Notes: generated by a model from the letters alone, not told the origin. A DNA stretch of 64,000 bases from Chitinophagales bacterium (GCA_020636505.1 JACJXR010000003.1:248001-312000); one strand, 5' to 3'; numbered from the stretch's first letter, positions 24,466 through 33,720 are shown. Program-made: numbers and translations.

Positions 24466-25677
24466 TCAATTGTTGATGGCTGCGATACCCGGTAGTTCTT
24501 TACCTTCAAAGAACTCAAGCATGGCACCGCCACCTGTGGAAACGTAGCTTACATCATTCGCATAGCCGAACTTGTTTACGGCAGCAACACTGTCTCCACC
24601 ACCTACAAGCGAAAATGCGCCACTCTTTGTAGCCGCAACAACAGCTTCTGCAATGGTTTTGGTGCCGTTCTGGAATTTCTCCATTTCAAACACGCCCATT
24701 GGCCCGTTCCAAAGTATGGTTTTTGATTCTTTCACAACTTTAGAGAAAGCTTCGCAAGCCTCTGCACCAATGTCAAGTCCCATCCATCCTTCTGGTATCT
24801 CCATATTGTTTGCCGATGATGTTTCGGCATCGTTGGAGAACTTGTCTGCGATGATGCTATCTACAGGCAAATGAATGTTCACACCTTTTTCGTCGGCTTT
24901 CTTCAATAGGTCAAGCGCCAATTGCAACTTGTCTTCTTCGCAAAGAGAGCCACCGATATTGCCGCCTTGTGCTTTGAAGAAGGTATAAGCCATACCACCA
25001 CCGATGATGATATCTGTAGCCTTGTTCAGTAGGTTCTCGATGATCATTATTTTATCTGAAACTTTGGCACCGCCTATAATAGCTGTGAATGGTGATTGTG
25101 CTTCGTTCATTACCTTGTTGGCAGCGTTTATCTCAGCTTCCATCAATAGGCCGAACATTCTGTCTTCAGGTTTGAAGAACTGTGCTATTACAGCAGTGGA
25201 GGCGTGTGCACGGTGAGCGGTACCGAATGCATCGTTCACATACACATCTCCCAATTTCGATAATGCTTCTGCAAAATCTTTGTCTCCACTTTCTTCGTGT
25301 TGGGTGAAGCGAAGGTTTTCAAGCAATAATATTTGTCCTGTTTGCAACTCTGCTGCTTTAAGCTGTGCTTCATACCCCGCAGGTTCAGTAGCAAACAGAA
25401 CTTCTGTTTCCAACAGTTCGGAAAGGTGACTTTCGATTTGCTTGAGCGTGAAGTTTGAAAAATCTTTTGATGGGTCTTTTTTGATCTCTTTCAGAGGGCG
25501 GCCCCAGTGGCTCATCAATATTACACTTCCGCCGTCGGTCAATACTTTTTTGATGGTAGGCAATGCTGCACGCATTCTTGTATCGTCGGTTATCTGACCG
25601 TCTTTTATCGGCACGTTGAAGTCAACGCGAATCAGTGCTTTTTTACCACTGAAATCGTAGTTCTGGAATTTGCTCAT
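24466..25677 (-). CDS. pgk: Phosphoglycerate kinase
   Basis: A 403-residue glycolytic kinase (1,3-bisphosphoglycerate + ADP to 3-phosphoglycerate + ATP). RVDFNVPIKDGQITDDTR, LMSHWGRP, LLENLRFTQHE, NDAFGTAHRAHAST, GGAKVSDKI and GGGDSVAAVNKFG are canonical. Length is normal. It lies downstream of gapA on the same strand with a 62-nt gap carrying a GC-rich hairpin. Confidence 0.97.
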   Translation of the reverse strand: MSKFQNYDFSGKKALIRVDFNVPIKDGQITDDTRMRAALPTIKKVLTDGGSVILMSHWGRPLKEIKKDPSKDFSNFTLKQIESHLSELLETEVLFATEPAGYEAQLKAAELQTGQILLLENLRFTQHEESGDKDFAEALSKLGDVYVNDAFGTAHRAHASTAVIAQFFKPEDRMFGLLMEAEINAANKVMNEAQSPFTAIIGGAKVSDKIMIIENLLNKATDIIIGGGMAYTFFKAQGGNIGGSLCEEDKLQLALDLLKKADEKGVNIHLPVDSIIADKFSNDAETSSANNMEIPEGWMGLDIGAEACEAFSKVVKESKTILWNGPMGVFEMEKFQNGTKTIAEAVVAATKSGAFSLVGGGDSVAAVNKFGYANDVSYVSTGGGAMLEFFEGKELPGIAAINN

Positions 25678-25698
25678 ACAACTGTTTTAGAGTAGAAA

Positions 25699-25718
25699 CG
25701 CCGCCTTATGGGGCGGCG
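25699..25718 (-). terminator. GC-rich hairpin between gapA and pgk
   Basis: CGCCGCC (25699-25705) pairs with GGCGGCG (25712-25718). On the minus strand it is followed by TTTCTACT. It may be a partial terminator or an RNA-stability element that sets the gapA:pgk ratio. Confidence 0.6.
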
Positions 25719-25739
25719 CTTCTTAATATGGTGTCGATA

Positions 25740-26753
25740 TTATTTGCTTATCAATCCGGCAAAATGCTTAACTGTACGTACAAGTTGAGAAACATAGCTC
25801 ATCTCGTTATCGTACCAGCTTGCTGTTTTCACCATCTGAGTATCACCAACGGTCATCACTTTTGTTTGAGTTGCATCAAACAATGAACCGTATGAAGTAC
25901 CGATGATATCGCTTGAAACGATCTCGTCTTCGGTATAACCGAAGCTTTCGTTTGCAGCGGCGCTCATTGCAGCGTTTATTTCTTCAACCGTTACTTTCTT
26001 GCCCAATATGGTTACAAGCTCAGTAAGAGAACCGGTAACAGTAGGTACACGTTGTGCACCACCGTCCAATTTACCTTTCAGCTCAGGAAGTACAAGACCG
26101 ATGGCCTTTGCAGCACCTGTTGAGTTAGGTATGATGTTGGCAGCGGCTGCACGTGCACGACGGAAGTCTCCTTTAGGGTGTGGAGCATCCAATGTGTTTT
26201 GGTCGTTGGTGTAAGCGTGAATGGTGCTCATGATACCTGAAACGATACCGAACTTGTCATTCAACACTTGTGCCATAGGAGCCAAACAGTTTGTGGTACA
26301 AGAAGCACAGCTGATAACTGTTTCGCTACCGTCCAATATACCGTGGTTCACGTTGTATACGATCGTTTTCAAGTCACCTGTTGCAGGAGCTGAGATAACA
26401 ACGCGTTTTGCACCTGCTGTGATGTGTGCAGCGGCTTTGTCGCGGTCTGCGAAGAAACCTGTACACTCCAATACAACATCTACATTGTGCTCGCCCCATG
26501 GAATGTCGGCAGGGTTACGCTCAGCGTATATTTTTATTTCATCACCATTAACGGTTATAGAATTGTCGCTGCTGGATACGCTTGCATCGAAACGGCCTTG
26601 CGCTGTGTCATACTTCAACAAGTGTGCAAGAAAAGCAGGACTGGTCAAGTCGTTGATGGCTACAACGTCAATACCTTCCATGTTATAAATTTGGCGGTAA
26701 GCCAGGCGGCCTATACGACCGAAACCATTAATGGCAACTTTTACTGTACTCAT
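25740..26753 (-). CDS. gapA: Glyceraldehyde-3-phosphate dehydrogenase
   Basis: A 337-residue type I GAPDH. VAINGFGRIGRLAYRQI binds NAD, VISCASCTTNCLAPM holds the catalytic Cys (first Cys of SCTTNC), and WYDNEMSYVSQLVRT is the C-terminal signature. It has the strongest-looking promoter geometry and feeds directly into pgk. Confidence 0.97.
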   Translation of the reverse strand: MSTVKVAINGFGRIGRLAYRQIYNMEGIDVVAINDLTSPAFLAHLLKYDTAQGRFDASVSSSDNSITVNGDEIKIYAERNPADIPWGEHNVDVVLECTGFFADRDKAAAHITAGAKRVVISAPATGDLKTIVYNVNHGILDGSETVISCASCTTNCLAPMAQVLNDKFGIVSGIMSTIHAYTNDQNTLDAPHPKGDFRRARAAAANIIPNSTGAAKAIGLVLPELKGKLDGGAQRVPTVTGSLTELVTILGKKVTVEEINAAMSAAANESFGYTEDEIVSSDIIGTSYGSLFDATQTKVMTVGDTQMVKTASWYDNEMSYVSQLVRTVKHFAGLISK

Positions 26754-26792
26754 TCTATGGAATTATTTAATATGAATAGATTAAATGTGCGG

Positions 26793-26823
26793 CAAAGGTA
26801 CGTTCTGTGCAAATAATATCCAA
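26793..26823 (-). promoter_or_regulatory. Complete -33/-7 promoter of gapA
   Basis: On the minus strand TTG (26823-26821), a 20-nt spacer, then TACCTTTG (26800-26793), 39 nt before the ATG. Confidence 0.85.
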
Positions 26824-26908
26824 GGTTGTATTAGCTTGGTGGATTATATGTTGAATAGAAATAACAGAATTTTATTAATGCCTGTATCATCGCTATTTTT
26901 CGCACGTT

Positions 26909-27283
26909 ATGAATGATAATCAAACCAATCTGTCTCGATATCGTTGGCTGGAGAACGGTCATATATTGCTGTGGCTCATAAAGGATACCTGTTGGGCGTT
27001 GGAGTTCAAAATAGGTGGTGTGATTATGATTGTCCCGACGGTGAGTATGGCCTTTTACATTTTGTGGAGGTCGAGGCACGTATTATCAGAAAGGTTTCAC
27101 AACATTGCTGTTTGTTTTTGGATAATGGCCAACTCCATATGGATGATAGGGGAGTTTGTCGATTATGAGGCACGACCGATAGCGGTGGTACTATTCGGAA
27201 TGGGATTGTTCGTTCTTGCTATCTATTACCTCTTTTATTTCAGAAAAGAGATGAAACAACTGAAAGTGGAAGAGACGGTATAG
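26909..27283 (+). CDS. Conserved hypothetical membrane protein
   Basis: A 124-residue protein with three hydrophobic segments (about 35-52, 66-84 and 90-108). The N-terminal motif RWLENGHILLWLIKDTCWAL is distinctive, and I believe conserved in Bacteroidota, but I know no function. It is divergent from gapA and ends 17 nt before the convergent DUF2199 gene. Confidence 0.72.
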   Translation: MNDNQTNLSRYRWLENGHILLWLIKDTCWALEFKIGGVIMIVPTVSMAFYILWRSRHVLSERFHNIAVCFWIMANSIWMIGEFVDYEARPIAVVLFGMGLFVLAIYYLFYFRKEMKQLKVEETV

Positions 27284-27300
27284 CTTATTGATGCCTTTTG

Positions 27301-27810
27301 CTATTTGGAGTCGAATTGCTTGATTCGGTTAAGAGCTTCTTGCGTGGTAATTCCGTTGAAATAATCCTGTATGAAAGGTATTTGGTCTTGATCTGATTGA
27401 TGTGGTATTACTTCGGGACGATTAATCCCATTGCTTACCACCACATTGGTTTTTATTCCGTTGATAAAGTCGTATTCGGGAGGAATGGTGTTAAGGTAAC
27501 CAAAGTACGTAGCCTCTCTGTCTTCATGAGTGTTGTGCCTTTGTCGATAATCTTCAAAACTCTTCTCGCTTAAGGATACCCATACCCCATAGTCAAGGTT
27601 TTGACAATTGTCTGTAACATCTTGTATCAGCACTGCTCTGATAAAATAGTCTGTTTGATCGGGGTATCGAATTATGCAATAATCTTCAGATAACTCTCCA
27701 CATGTATTTTTCTCTACATCGGTAAGCTCATTATAAGAAGTTGGTGATGTCCATGCTATTGCAGGCCATTCTTCATGTTCTTTTCCACAAATGCTGCAAA
27801 GGTATTTCAT
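27301..27810 (-). CDS. DUF2199-like protein
   Basis: A 169-residue cytoplasmic protein. The N-terminal YLCSICGKEHEEWPAIAW (C-x2-C, zinc-ribbon-like) and the following conserved D-Y-C-I-I and G-V-W-V-S-L-S segments match DUF2199. Its function is unknown. The ATG at 27810 is preferred to one five codons earlier because the family begins with the M-K-Y-x-C motif. Confidence 0.8.
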   Translation of the reverse strand: MKYLCSICGKEHEEWPAIAWTSPTSYNELTDVEKNTCGELSEDYCIIRYPDQTDYFIRAVLIQDVTDNCQNLDYGVWVSLSEKSFEDYRQRHNTHEDREATYFGYLNTIPPEYDFINGIKTNVVVSNGINRPEVIPHQSDQDQIPFIQDYFNGITTQEALNRIKQFDSK

Positions 27811-27838
27811 GTGCTTAATTGTCACAGTTTATCAAACA

Positions 27839-28936
27839 TTATCTGATTCCTCTTTCGTTTAGTGCTCTTTGGTAAGCACGTGCATTCTTCATGTGTTGCG
27901 TATAGTTGCTGGCAAAGTTGTGATAACCGCTAAGGTCTTCCTTAGCACAGAAGTATATGTAGTCTGTTTCTGGCGCATTCAATACTGCCAATATGCTCGA
28001 TTTGGATGGCGTAGCAATAGGTCCCGGAGGTAAGCCCTCATACATATAGGTATTGTATCGAGAGTCAGTCTCCAAGTGTATGTTCAGTATTCGTTTCAGC
28101 CCGAAATCTTGCATTGCAAACTTTACTGTCGGGTCGGCCTGCAACTTCATATGGTATCTTAGCCTGTTGAGATATACAGAGGCCACGTTGGGCTTTTCGT
28201 CGTTTTTGTTGGTCTCTTCTTCCACAATCGATGCCAAAATCATCACCTGTACCGGTGTCAAGTGTTTGGAGAAAGCCTTTTGCTTGCGTTCGTCATTCCA
28301 AAACTTATCGTAATAACTAGCCAATCGAGACAGTACACCGTCGGCACTTGTGTTCCAATAAAACTCGTAGGTGTCAGGAATGATGATGGCCATGACGGAG
28401 TTGGTGTCCACACCATGTTTTTGCAAATAGCTTGAACTATTGAGTAACCCTGCTATTTGAGCAGAATCAGGCTCGAGCGTGCTTGTGATGGCTTTTATGA
28501 GGTCTTGTTTGGTACGCAGCTTATTCAGTACCAACTTTACAGGTTCTTGTTGTCCTGAACGGAGTAGCCTTATCAGGTCGTAGTTGCTCATCCCATGTGG
28601 TATCTTATATCTGCCTGATTTTACCAGGTCAGGATAATTGGCTTCATGTGCCAATAGGTCGAAGCTTTGTATGTCGTATACATATTCGCCCTGTTCCAAC
28701 TCGTCCAGTACATATTGGTAGGAAGCACCCGTGGGTATATACAGATATTGACCATTGGGCATATTGCCGGTGTTAGGCCCCCATATTTTGTACCCGATGT
28801 ATGCGCCTATGGCTCCAAATACCACCAATACGAGCAGAAAAAACAATCCGAGTCGTTTTTTTCTACGCTTTTTGGGCTTTTCGGGTGGTGGAGGTGGAGT
28901 GGTGCTGTAATATGCCTGATACTGGTCGTTGTTCAT
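27839..28936 (-). CDS. mltG: Endolytic murein transglycosylase
   Basis: A 365-residue YceG/MltG protein. A Pro-rich cytoplasmic N-terminus is followed by one membrane anchor (~27-48), a LysM-like region, and the catalytic segment LASIVEEETNKNDEKPNVAS with the essential Glu. YNTYMYEGLPPGPIATPSK and the final YIYFCAKED...HNFASNYTQH are diagnostic. It cuts nascent glycan strands at the inner membrane. It lies behind secG but is separated from it by a strong terminator. Confidence 0.94.
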   Translation of the reverse strand: MNNDQYQAYYSTTPPPPPEKPKKRRKKRLGLFFLLVLVVFGAIGAYIGYKIWGPNTGNMPNGQYLYIPTGASYQYVLDELEQGEYVYDIQSFDLLAHEANYPDLVKSGRYKIPHGMSNYDLIRLLRSGQQEPVKLVLNKLRTKQDLIKAITSTLEPDSAQIAGLLNSSSYLQKHGVDTNSVMAIIIPDTYEFYWNTSADGVLSRLASYYDKFWNDERKQKAFSKHLTPVQVMILASIVEEETNKNDEKPNVASVYLNRLRYHMKLQADPTVKFAMQDFGLKRILNIHLETDSRYNTYMYEGLPPGPIATPSKSSILAVLNAPETDYIYFCAKEDLSGYHNFASNYTQHMKNARAYQRALNERGIR

Positions 28937-28949
28937 TGGGATAAAAATA

Positions 28950-28982
28950 AAAATACCTGCTCAAAAAATGAGCAGGTATTTT
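28950..28982 (-). terminator. Strong intrinsic terminator between secG and mltG
   Basis: Fourteen perfect base pairs (AAAATACCTGCTCA, 28950-28963, with 28969-28982) around a five-base loop, flanked by T- and A-runs so it can work in both directions. Confidence 0.93.
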
Positions 28983-29009
28983 TTATCGATCGATTACGAT
29001 TTTGTCTAA

Positions 29010-29297
29010 TTATTGCTGCTGTGCAGGTGCGCCCGACTGTTGAGGAGCATTCTGCTGCTGACGTTCTTTCGGTGAAGTGAAGAACATGATCGAAACGATG
29101 GTCAGAGCTGCAATGATACCCATGGTTGTCCATGTGCCTTTCTCCATCACGTCGCCCGATTGCTTAACGCCCATCACTTGGCTGCTGACACTGCCGAAAG
29201 TACCTGTAAGTCCACCACCTTTTGGGTTTTGAACCAATATGAAGAATGCCAAAACCACACAAGCCAGCATTATCAGTATAGCGATTATTGTTACCAT
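29010..29297 (-). CDS. secG: Preprotein translocase subunit SecG
   Basis: A 95-residue inner-membrane protein with two transmembrane helices (residues 3-22 and 55-73). The conserved VLVQNPKGGGLTG-type loop (ILVQNPKGGGLTGTFG) lies between them. The C-terminus is Gln/Pro-rich. It is the last gene of the miaB cluster; the upstream gene stops 4 nt before it. Confidence 0.95.
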   Translation of the reverse strand: MVTIIAILIMLACVVLAFFILVQNPKGGGLTGTFGSVSSQVMGVKQSGDVMEKGTWTTMGIIAALTIVSIMFFTSPKERQQQNAPQQSGAPAQQQ

Positions 29298-29301
29298 GAG
29301 T

Positions 29302-30348
29302 TTATTTTTCCTTTAATATTTCTTCAATTTTGCGCGCAAAATACGCCTTTTTTTGGGGTTTGCGCAAACTTAATTTTTTATACATGTCTATGGCCTTCTC
29401 GTACCTGCCCTGTTTGACATGAACTTCCGCCAGGGATTCGCTTATCAGGCCTTCTTCTTTGGAAATGGAGTTTACTGCCATTTCAAAGACATTTTCGGGT
29501 ATTTCGTCGTTTTCTTCCTCAAGAGCTGCGGCAAGCTTTTCTTTTTGCCACATGGTTTTCAGCGTTTTCTGGTCTTCCTCTTCCTCCTGCTCCTGCTGTT
29601 TCTTCTTTTTGTAATAAGACAACCATTCTGAGAAGCTCATCACCACCATCAACGATTTTTCGTCGTCTTGCATGGCGAACTGTTGGTCGCTCTTATCCAA
29701 CTCGCCCGGTATGGCGTTGGAAACATGCATGCCTTGATGTAGGAAGTAATCTTCCGTATATATTGGTGGTATGAGGTTGTTGTCTCTTGTATCGTTTGAA
29801 GTGTATCGCTGCTGCTCCGATTGTTTTGGTGCAGGTGCTTCTTCTTGTACTTGCTCAGTAGCAGGACGTGGAGTGTGTGCTCCTGTAACAAACCCCGTGT
29901 TCTTGGGAACAAACTCCTGTTCTTGTTCTGGAGCTTCTGTACCTATGCTTTCAAACTGCTCTTCTATTTTATCGATGTTGTCTTCCTGCTCGATAGTTTC
30001 TACCACTTCTTCCACTATCTCTTCTTCAACGATTGCGACAGGTTGTTCTTGTGTTGGTGCTACTTGCGGTTGAGGTGCTGCAACAGGAGTCGTATAGTCG
30101 GCATCATTGGCTGTCAACAGGTAATTGCTGTAATTGATCCAGTTGCCTTTGTACAGTTGCATGGAAGACATCATCTCCTGAGAGAAGGGCTGTTGCTTCT
30201 GCCTCAATGCTGCCTCCATATACCTTGCAGGTACAAAGTAGGGGTAAGATTGTGTGAGTTGTTGAATGCTGTCCGTGTCCGCATCGGATAAGTTCTGCGG
30301 GTTGTCCAGCATTTGTGATATGTATTGTATGGATGACTGTGTGATCAT
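29302..30348 (-). CDS. Acidic TPR-like protein of the lptE-secG cluster
   Basis: A 348-residue cytoplasmic protein. The N-terminal ~90 residues (IQYISQMLDNPQNLSDAD, YPYFVPARYMEAALR) look globular. Residues ~90-230 are Glu/Gln/Pro-rich and probably disordered. The C-terminus has a TPR-like helix pair (SLAEVHVKQGRYEKAIDMYKKLSLRKP). It is conserved at this position in Bacteroidota as far as I recall, but I know no function. A chaperone or assembly role for SecG or LptE would fit the context and is speculative. Confidence 0.8.
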   Translation of the reverse strand: MITQSSIQYISQMLDNPQNLSDADTDSIQQLTQSYPYFVPARYMEAALRQKQQPFSQEMMSSMQLYKGNWINYSNYLLTANDADYTTPVAAPQPQVAPTQEQPVAIVEEEIVEEVVETIEQEDNIDKIEEQFESIGTEAPEQEQEFVPKNTGFVTGAHTPRPATEQVQEEAPAPKQSEQQRYTSNDTRDNNLIPPIYTEDYFLHQGMHVSNAIPGELDKSDQQFAMQDDEKSLMVVMSFSEWLSYYKKKKQQEQEEEEDQKTLKTMWQKEKLAAALEEENDEIPENVFEMAVNSISKEEGLISESLAEVHVKQGRYEKAIDMYKKLSLRKPQKKAYFARKIEEILKEK

Positions 30349-30367
30349 GCCTCTCTTTGGAAATTAT

Positions 30368-30871
30368 CTACCAATTTACGAATGCTTTATTAAAAATGTC
30401 GTTTGCAAGCTGTTCTCCTATTGTTTCTATCAATCCCGACTCCGCAGCTTGAAGCGTTTGTGTTGCAGGAAAATCCGCAAAACGTGTAAAGTCTTGAGTA
30501 AAGTTAGCTTTTTCGTCCAACCTGTTGATGAACTTTACATTCAATGATATGGTCAACCTGTTTTGGCTGGCCGTTTGTGTGTTTTGAACACCCGATACGG
30601 TAACGTTGTACTGTGTGATGGTACCGATAAGTTCATAATCTGCATTGTCCGCATTGACAGGGGATAGGCCTGTTTGAGACAAAATGCGCGTACGTATTTT
30701 GGATGTAAGGGCAGGACTCAATGTAGGTACCACGTTCCTCGCTTTGTTGTCGAAGGGTTGCATCCTGATGGTCTTACCCTCAATGGTGGCACCTGTAAAA
30801 CTGTATACACCACAGCCTACGGTCAGCAGTAATACAAATAATAAGGAGTTCAATGCAAGTAAACGTCTCAT
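30368..30871 (-). CDS. lptE: LptE-like LPS-assembly lipoprotein
   Basis: A 167-residue lipoprotein with lipobox LTVGC (Cys20). GVYSFTGATIEGKTIRMQPF and NVVPTLSPALTSKIRTRILSQTGL are typical of the Bacteroidota LptE family, which plugs LptD in the outer membrane. It lies 18 nt behind the sigma-54 activator gene. Confidence 0.9.
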   Translation of the reverse strand: MRRLLALNSLLFVLLLTVGCGVYSFTGATIEGKTIRMQPFDNKARNVVPTLSPALTSKIRTRILSQTGLSPVNADNADYELIGTITQYNVTVSGVQNTQTASQNRLTISLNVKFINRLDEKANFTQDFTRFADFPATQTLQAAESGLIETIGEQLANDIFNKAFVNW

Positions 30872-30889
30872 GTCAAAGTCAGCCCTAAG

Positions 30890-32143
30890 TTATTCGTTTA
30901 TATCGTATTCTTTGATCTTACGGTACAATGTTCTTTCGGATATGCCCAATTCGCTTGCGGCATCGCGTCTGCGTCCTTTGTGTTTTTTCAGCGCTTTCAC
31001 GATGAACTCTTTTTCCATGTCCGCCAAGTACAGCGAATCTTCCACCTCTTCATGTTGCGCCATGTTATCTCCGGTATGTATCACTACGGGTGATGATGCG
31101 CCTTGTGGTACGTATGGTTGAGGTACATTGGTTTCCGGTACAGGATAAGATGAGTAGTTGTCTGCTGCAGGAGTATGCGAAAAGTTTCCGCCTCCATTTG
31201 TCAGGTCGTACAACATTTGCTTCATCTCATTAAGGTCTTTCTTCAAGTCGAAGAAGAGCTTGTACAGTATTTCGCGTTCTGAAGTGTTGTCGTATTTGTT
31301 TTCTCCCGAAGGGCTTGGTATGGGTATGCCTGCAGGCTGCACCAATGCCAAGCTGCGTGATTGCCCATTCGGCATGAATGCACGCATCATATCGGAGGTT
31401 ATTTCTCTTTCGGTGCTCAACACGGATATCTGCTCTGCAAGGTTTTTCAACTCACGCACGTTGCCCGGCCAAGGATAGTCCATCAGCAATTGTTGTGCAT
31501 CGGGTGAAAGTTGTAATGATTGTGTGCGGTACTTCTCTGAAAAATCGCTGGAGAATTTGCGGAACAAAAGAGGAATGTCTTCTTTCCTGTCGCGTAATGA
31601 CGGTACGCGTATAGGTACTGTACTCAAACGATAGTAAAGGTCTTCTCTGAACTTACCTGCTTGTGCCAGATCCAAAAGGTCTTTGTTGGTAGCCGCTATC
31701 ACACGTACATCAGTCTTTTGCACTTTTGATGAACCCACGCGAATGAACTCGCCCGATTCCAACACACGCAATAATCTTGCTTGCGTACCCAAAGGTAATT
31801 CGCCTATCTCATCGAGGAATATGGTACCACCGTTCACGGTTTCAAAGTAACCCTTACGGCTGTCCACCGCACCGGTGAATGCGCCTTTCTCATGGCCGAA
31901 CAGTTCACTGTCTATCGTTCCTTCGGGTATGGCACCGCAGTTAACGGCAATGAAAGGATTATGTTTTCTGGACGATAATGCGTGTATGATGTTGGAGAAG
32001 GCTTCTTTACCGACGCCGCTCTCACCAACTATAAGTACAGAAAGGTCGGTACCTGCAACCTGTGCCGCTGTGCTCAACGCATGATTGAGTGCCGCCGAGT
32101 TGCCGATGATGCCAAACCTGTTCTTTATGCTTTGTATTTCCAT
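30890..32143 (-). CDS. Sigma-54-dependent transcriptional activator without receiver domain
   Basis: A 417-residue enhancer-binding protein. Walker A is G40-ESGVGKE-47, GAFTGA (sigma-54 contact loop) is at 87-92, Walker B is GGTIFLDEIGE, and the arginine region and sensor follow. A Fis-type helix-turn-helix occupies the last 35 residues (KGRRRDAASELGISERTLYRK). No receiver, GAF or PAS domain precedes the AAA+ domain, and a ~100-residue Pro/Ser/Asn-rich linker separates AAA+ and HTH. The gene is 11 nt behind miaB. Its targets are not visible here. Confidence 0.93.
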   Translation of the reverse strand: MEIQSIKNRFGIIGNSAALNHALSTAAQVAGTDLSVLIVGESGVGKEAFSNIIHALSSRKHNPFIAVNCGAIPEGTIDSELFGHEKGAFTGAVDSRKGYFETVNGGTIFLDEIGELPLGTQARLLRVLESGEFIRVGSSKVQKTDVRVIAATNKDLLDLAQAGKFREDLYYRLSTVPIRVPSLRDRKEDIPLLFRKFSSDFSEKYRTQSLQLSPDAQQLLMDYPWPGNVRELKNLAEQISVLSTEREITSDMMRAFMPNGQSRSLALVQPAGIPIPSPSGENKYDNTSEREILYKLFFDLKKDLNEMKQMLYDLTNGGGNFSHTPAADNYSSYPVPETNVPQPYVPQGASSPVVIHTGDNMAQHEEVEDSLYLADMEKEFIVKALKKHKGRRRDAASELGISERTLYRKIKEYDINE

Positions 32144-32154
32144 TGTTCTAAGTC

Positions 32155-33582
32155 TTAAGCAACTATCTCACCGATAAGTGTTGCCGATGTGGCATCGTTC
32201 ACTTTTACGGTTACATAATCACCCTTGTTCAATTTGTATTCGCCTTTGGGGAATACCATCATTTTGTTTTGACTGTTACGTCCACACCAATCATCATCAC
32301 TTCTCTTACTGTTACCTTCTATCAATACCTCGAATGTTTTGCCTATGTCGTTCTTGTAGCTCTCGGCGCTGTGTCCGTTCTGTAGTTTGATTATTTCGGT
32401 CAACCTACGCTTCTTCACATCTTCGGGTACATCATCTTCGTAACGACGAGCAGCCAAAGTACCGGGGCGCTCACTGTAAGAGAACATATACGCCATATCG
32501 AAACGGCATTGCTCCATCAGGTCGAGTGTTTCTTGGTGCTCTTCTTCGGTTTCTGTGCAGAATCCACTGATGACATCCGTACTCAATCCGCAATCGGGCA
32601 TTATCTCGCGTATGCGCTTCACCTTGCTCAAGTACCACTCACGAGTATAAGTGCGGTTCATCAACTGTAGTACGCGAGTGTTACCGCTCTGTACAGGCAG
32701 GTGTATGTATTCGCAAATGTTCTTGTATTTGGCCATGGTGTGCAACACATCGTCCGTAATATCCTTAGGGTGCGATGTACTGAAGCGTACACGCAATAGG
32801 GGAGATACATTGGCGCACATTTCCAACAGCTTGGCGAATGTCACCTCGTTAATGTTGCCATCAGCATTGGCTTCAGTATAATAATAGCTGTCCACGTTCT
32901 GCCCCAAAAGGGTTACTTCGCGGAAACCTCTGTCAAACAGATCTTGACACTCATTGACGATGCTATGTGCATCGCGGCTGCGTTCACGCCCACGAGTAAA
33001 CGGAACCACACAGAAGGTACACATGTTGTTGCACCCACGCATGATGCTTACGAATGCCGTCACACCGTTGCTGTCCAAACGAACAGGGGAGATATCCGCA
33101 TAAGTCTCTTCACGGCTCAGGAGTACGTTTACGGATTTTTGTCCGCCATCTGCATCGTTCACCAATGAGGGTAGGCTGCGATAAGCATCGGGGCCCACTA
33201 CTATATCCACCAGTTTCTCTTCTTCCAAGAATTTGGCCTTAAGACGCTCAGCCATACAACCCAATACGCCTATCAGCAGACCCGGTTTTTCCTCCTTCAC
33301 TTTCCTGAACTCCGTAAGCCTTTTGCGTACGGTTTGTTCCGCCTTCTCACGAATGGAGCAGGTATTGATAAGCACTAAGTCTGCATCCATATAGTTGCCC
33401 GTGGCACCAAAACCTTCTTCGTTGAGGATGGAAGCCACGATTTCGCTGTCGCTGAAGTTCATCTGGCAACCGTAGCTCTCTATATAGAAGCGTTTGTTGT
33501 ATTGATTGGGGTCGTTGGCAAAGGGCTTGTATGCGGCTCCTTGCTGTGTTTCATCTATCACTTTTTCGACAAAATCTGCCAT
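32155..33582 (-). CDS. miaB: tRNA-2-methylthio-N6-dimethylallyladenosine synthase
   Basis: A 475-residue radical-SAM methylthiotransferase for ms2i6A37 of tRNA. The N-terminal UPF0004 domain has YGCQMNFSDSE, INTCSIREKAEQ and LGCMAERLK (auxiliary cluster). CNNMCTFCVVPFTRG is the CxxxCxxC radical-SAM motif, and a TRAM domain closes the protein (FEVLIEGNSKRS...). The ATG at 33582 is chosen; eight upstream codons overlap the leader. It heads the operon miaB - activator - lptE - hypothetical - secG. Confidence 0.96.
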   Translation of the reverse strand: MADFVEKVIDETQQGAAYKPFANDPNQYNKRFYIESYGCQMNFSDSEIVASILNEEGFGATGNYMDADLVLINTCSIREKAEQTVRKRLTEFRKVKEEKPGLLIGVLGCMAERLKAKFLEEEKLVDIVVGPDAYRSLPSLVNDADGGQKSVNVLLSREETYADISPVRLDSNGVTAFVSIMRGCNNMCTFCVVPFTRGRERSRDAHSIVNECQDLFDRGFREVTLLGQNVDSYYYTEANADGNINEVTFAKLLEMCANVSPLLRVRFSTSHPKDITDDVLHTMAKYKNICEYIHLPVQSGNTRVLQLMNRTYTREWYLSKVKRIREIMPDCGLSTDVISGFCTETEEEHQETLDLMEQCRFDMAYMFSYSERPGTLAARRYEDDVPEDVKKRRLTEIIKLQNGHSAESYKNDIGKTFEVLIEGNSKRSDDDWCGRNSQNKMMVFPKGEYKLNKGDYVTVKVNDATSATLIGEIVA

Positions 33583-33603
33583 ATTTTCCGATTCGGTAGT
33601 TCG

Positions 33604-33611
33604 CAAAGATA
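33604..33611 (-). promoter_or_regulatory. TAnnTTTG -7 element of the miaB operon
   Basis: TATCTTTG on the minus strand, 21 nt before the miaB ATG at 33582. There is no TTG at exact 20-nt spacing. Confidence 0.6.
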
Positions 33612-33690
33612 CGCCCTTTACATGGCTTCTCCATGATAAAGAATGGTTAATATGGCAAAAATGTCAGGTGTATTGTAGTTAGTCGAAAAA

Positions 33691-33713
33691 GAGCGGGTCG
33701 CGCGTGCGACCGC
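33691..33713 (-). terminator. Intrinsic terminator behind the secreted Asn-synthetase-B-named gene
   Basis: On the minus strand GCGGTCGC and GCGACC(C)GC form a GC-rich stem around ACGC and are followed by TCTTTTT. It starts 7 nt past the stop at 33721. Confidence 0.8.
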
Positions 33714-33720
33714 GACCATA

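Noticed and set aside
29302..30348. TonB or FtsK-like assignment for the acidic Gln/Glu/Pro-rich protein
   Set aside because: Only low-complexity composition would support it; no membrane segment or domain motif is present.
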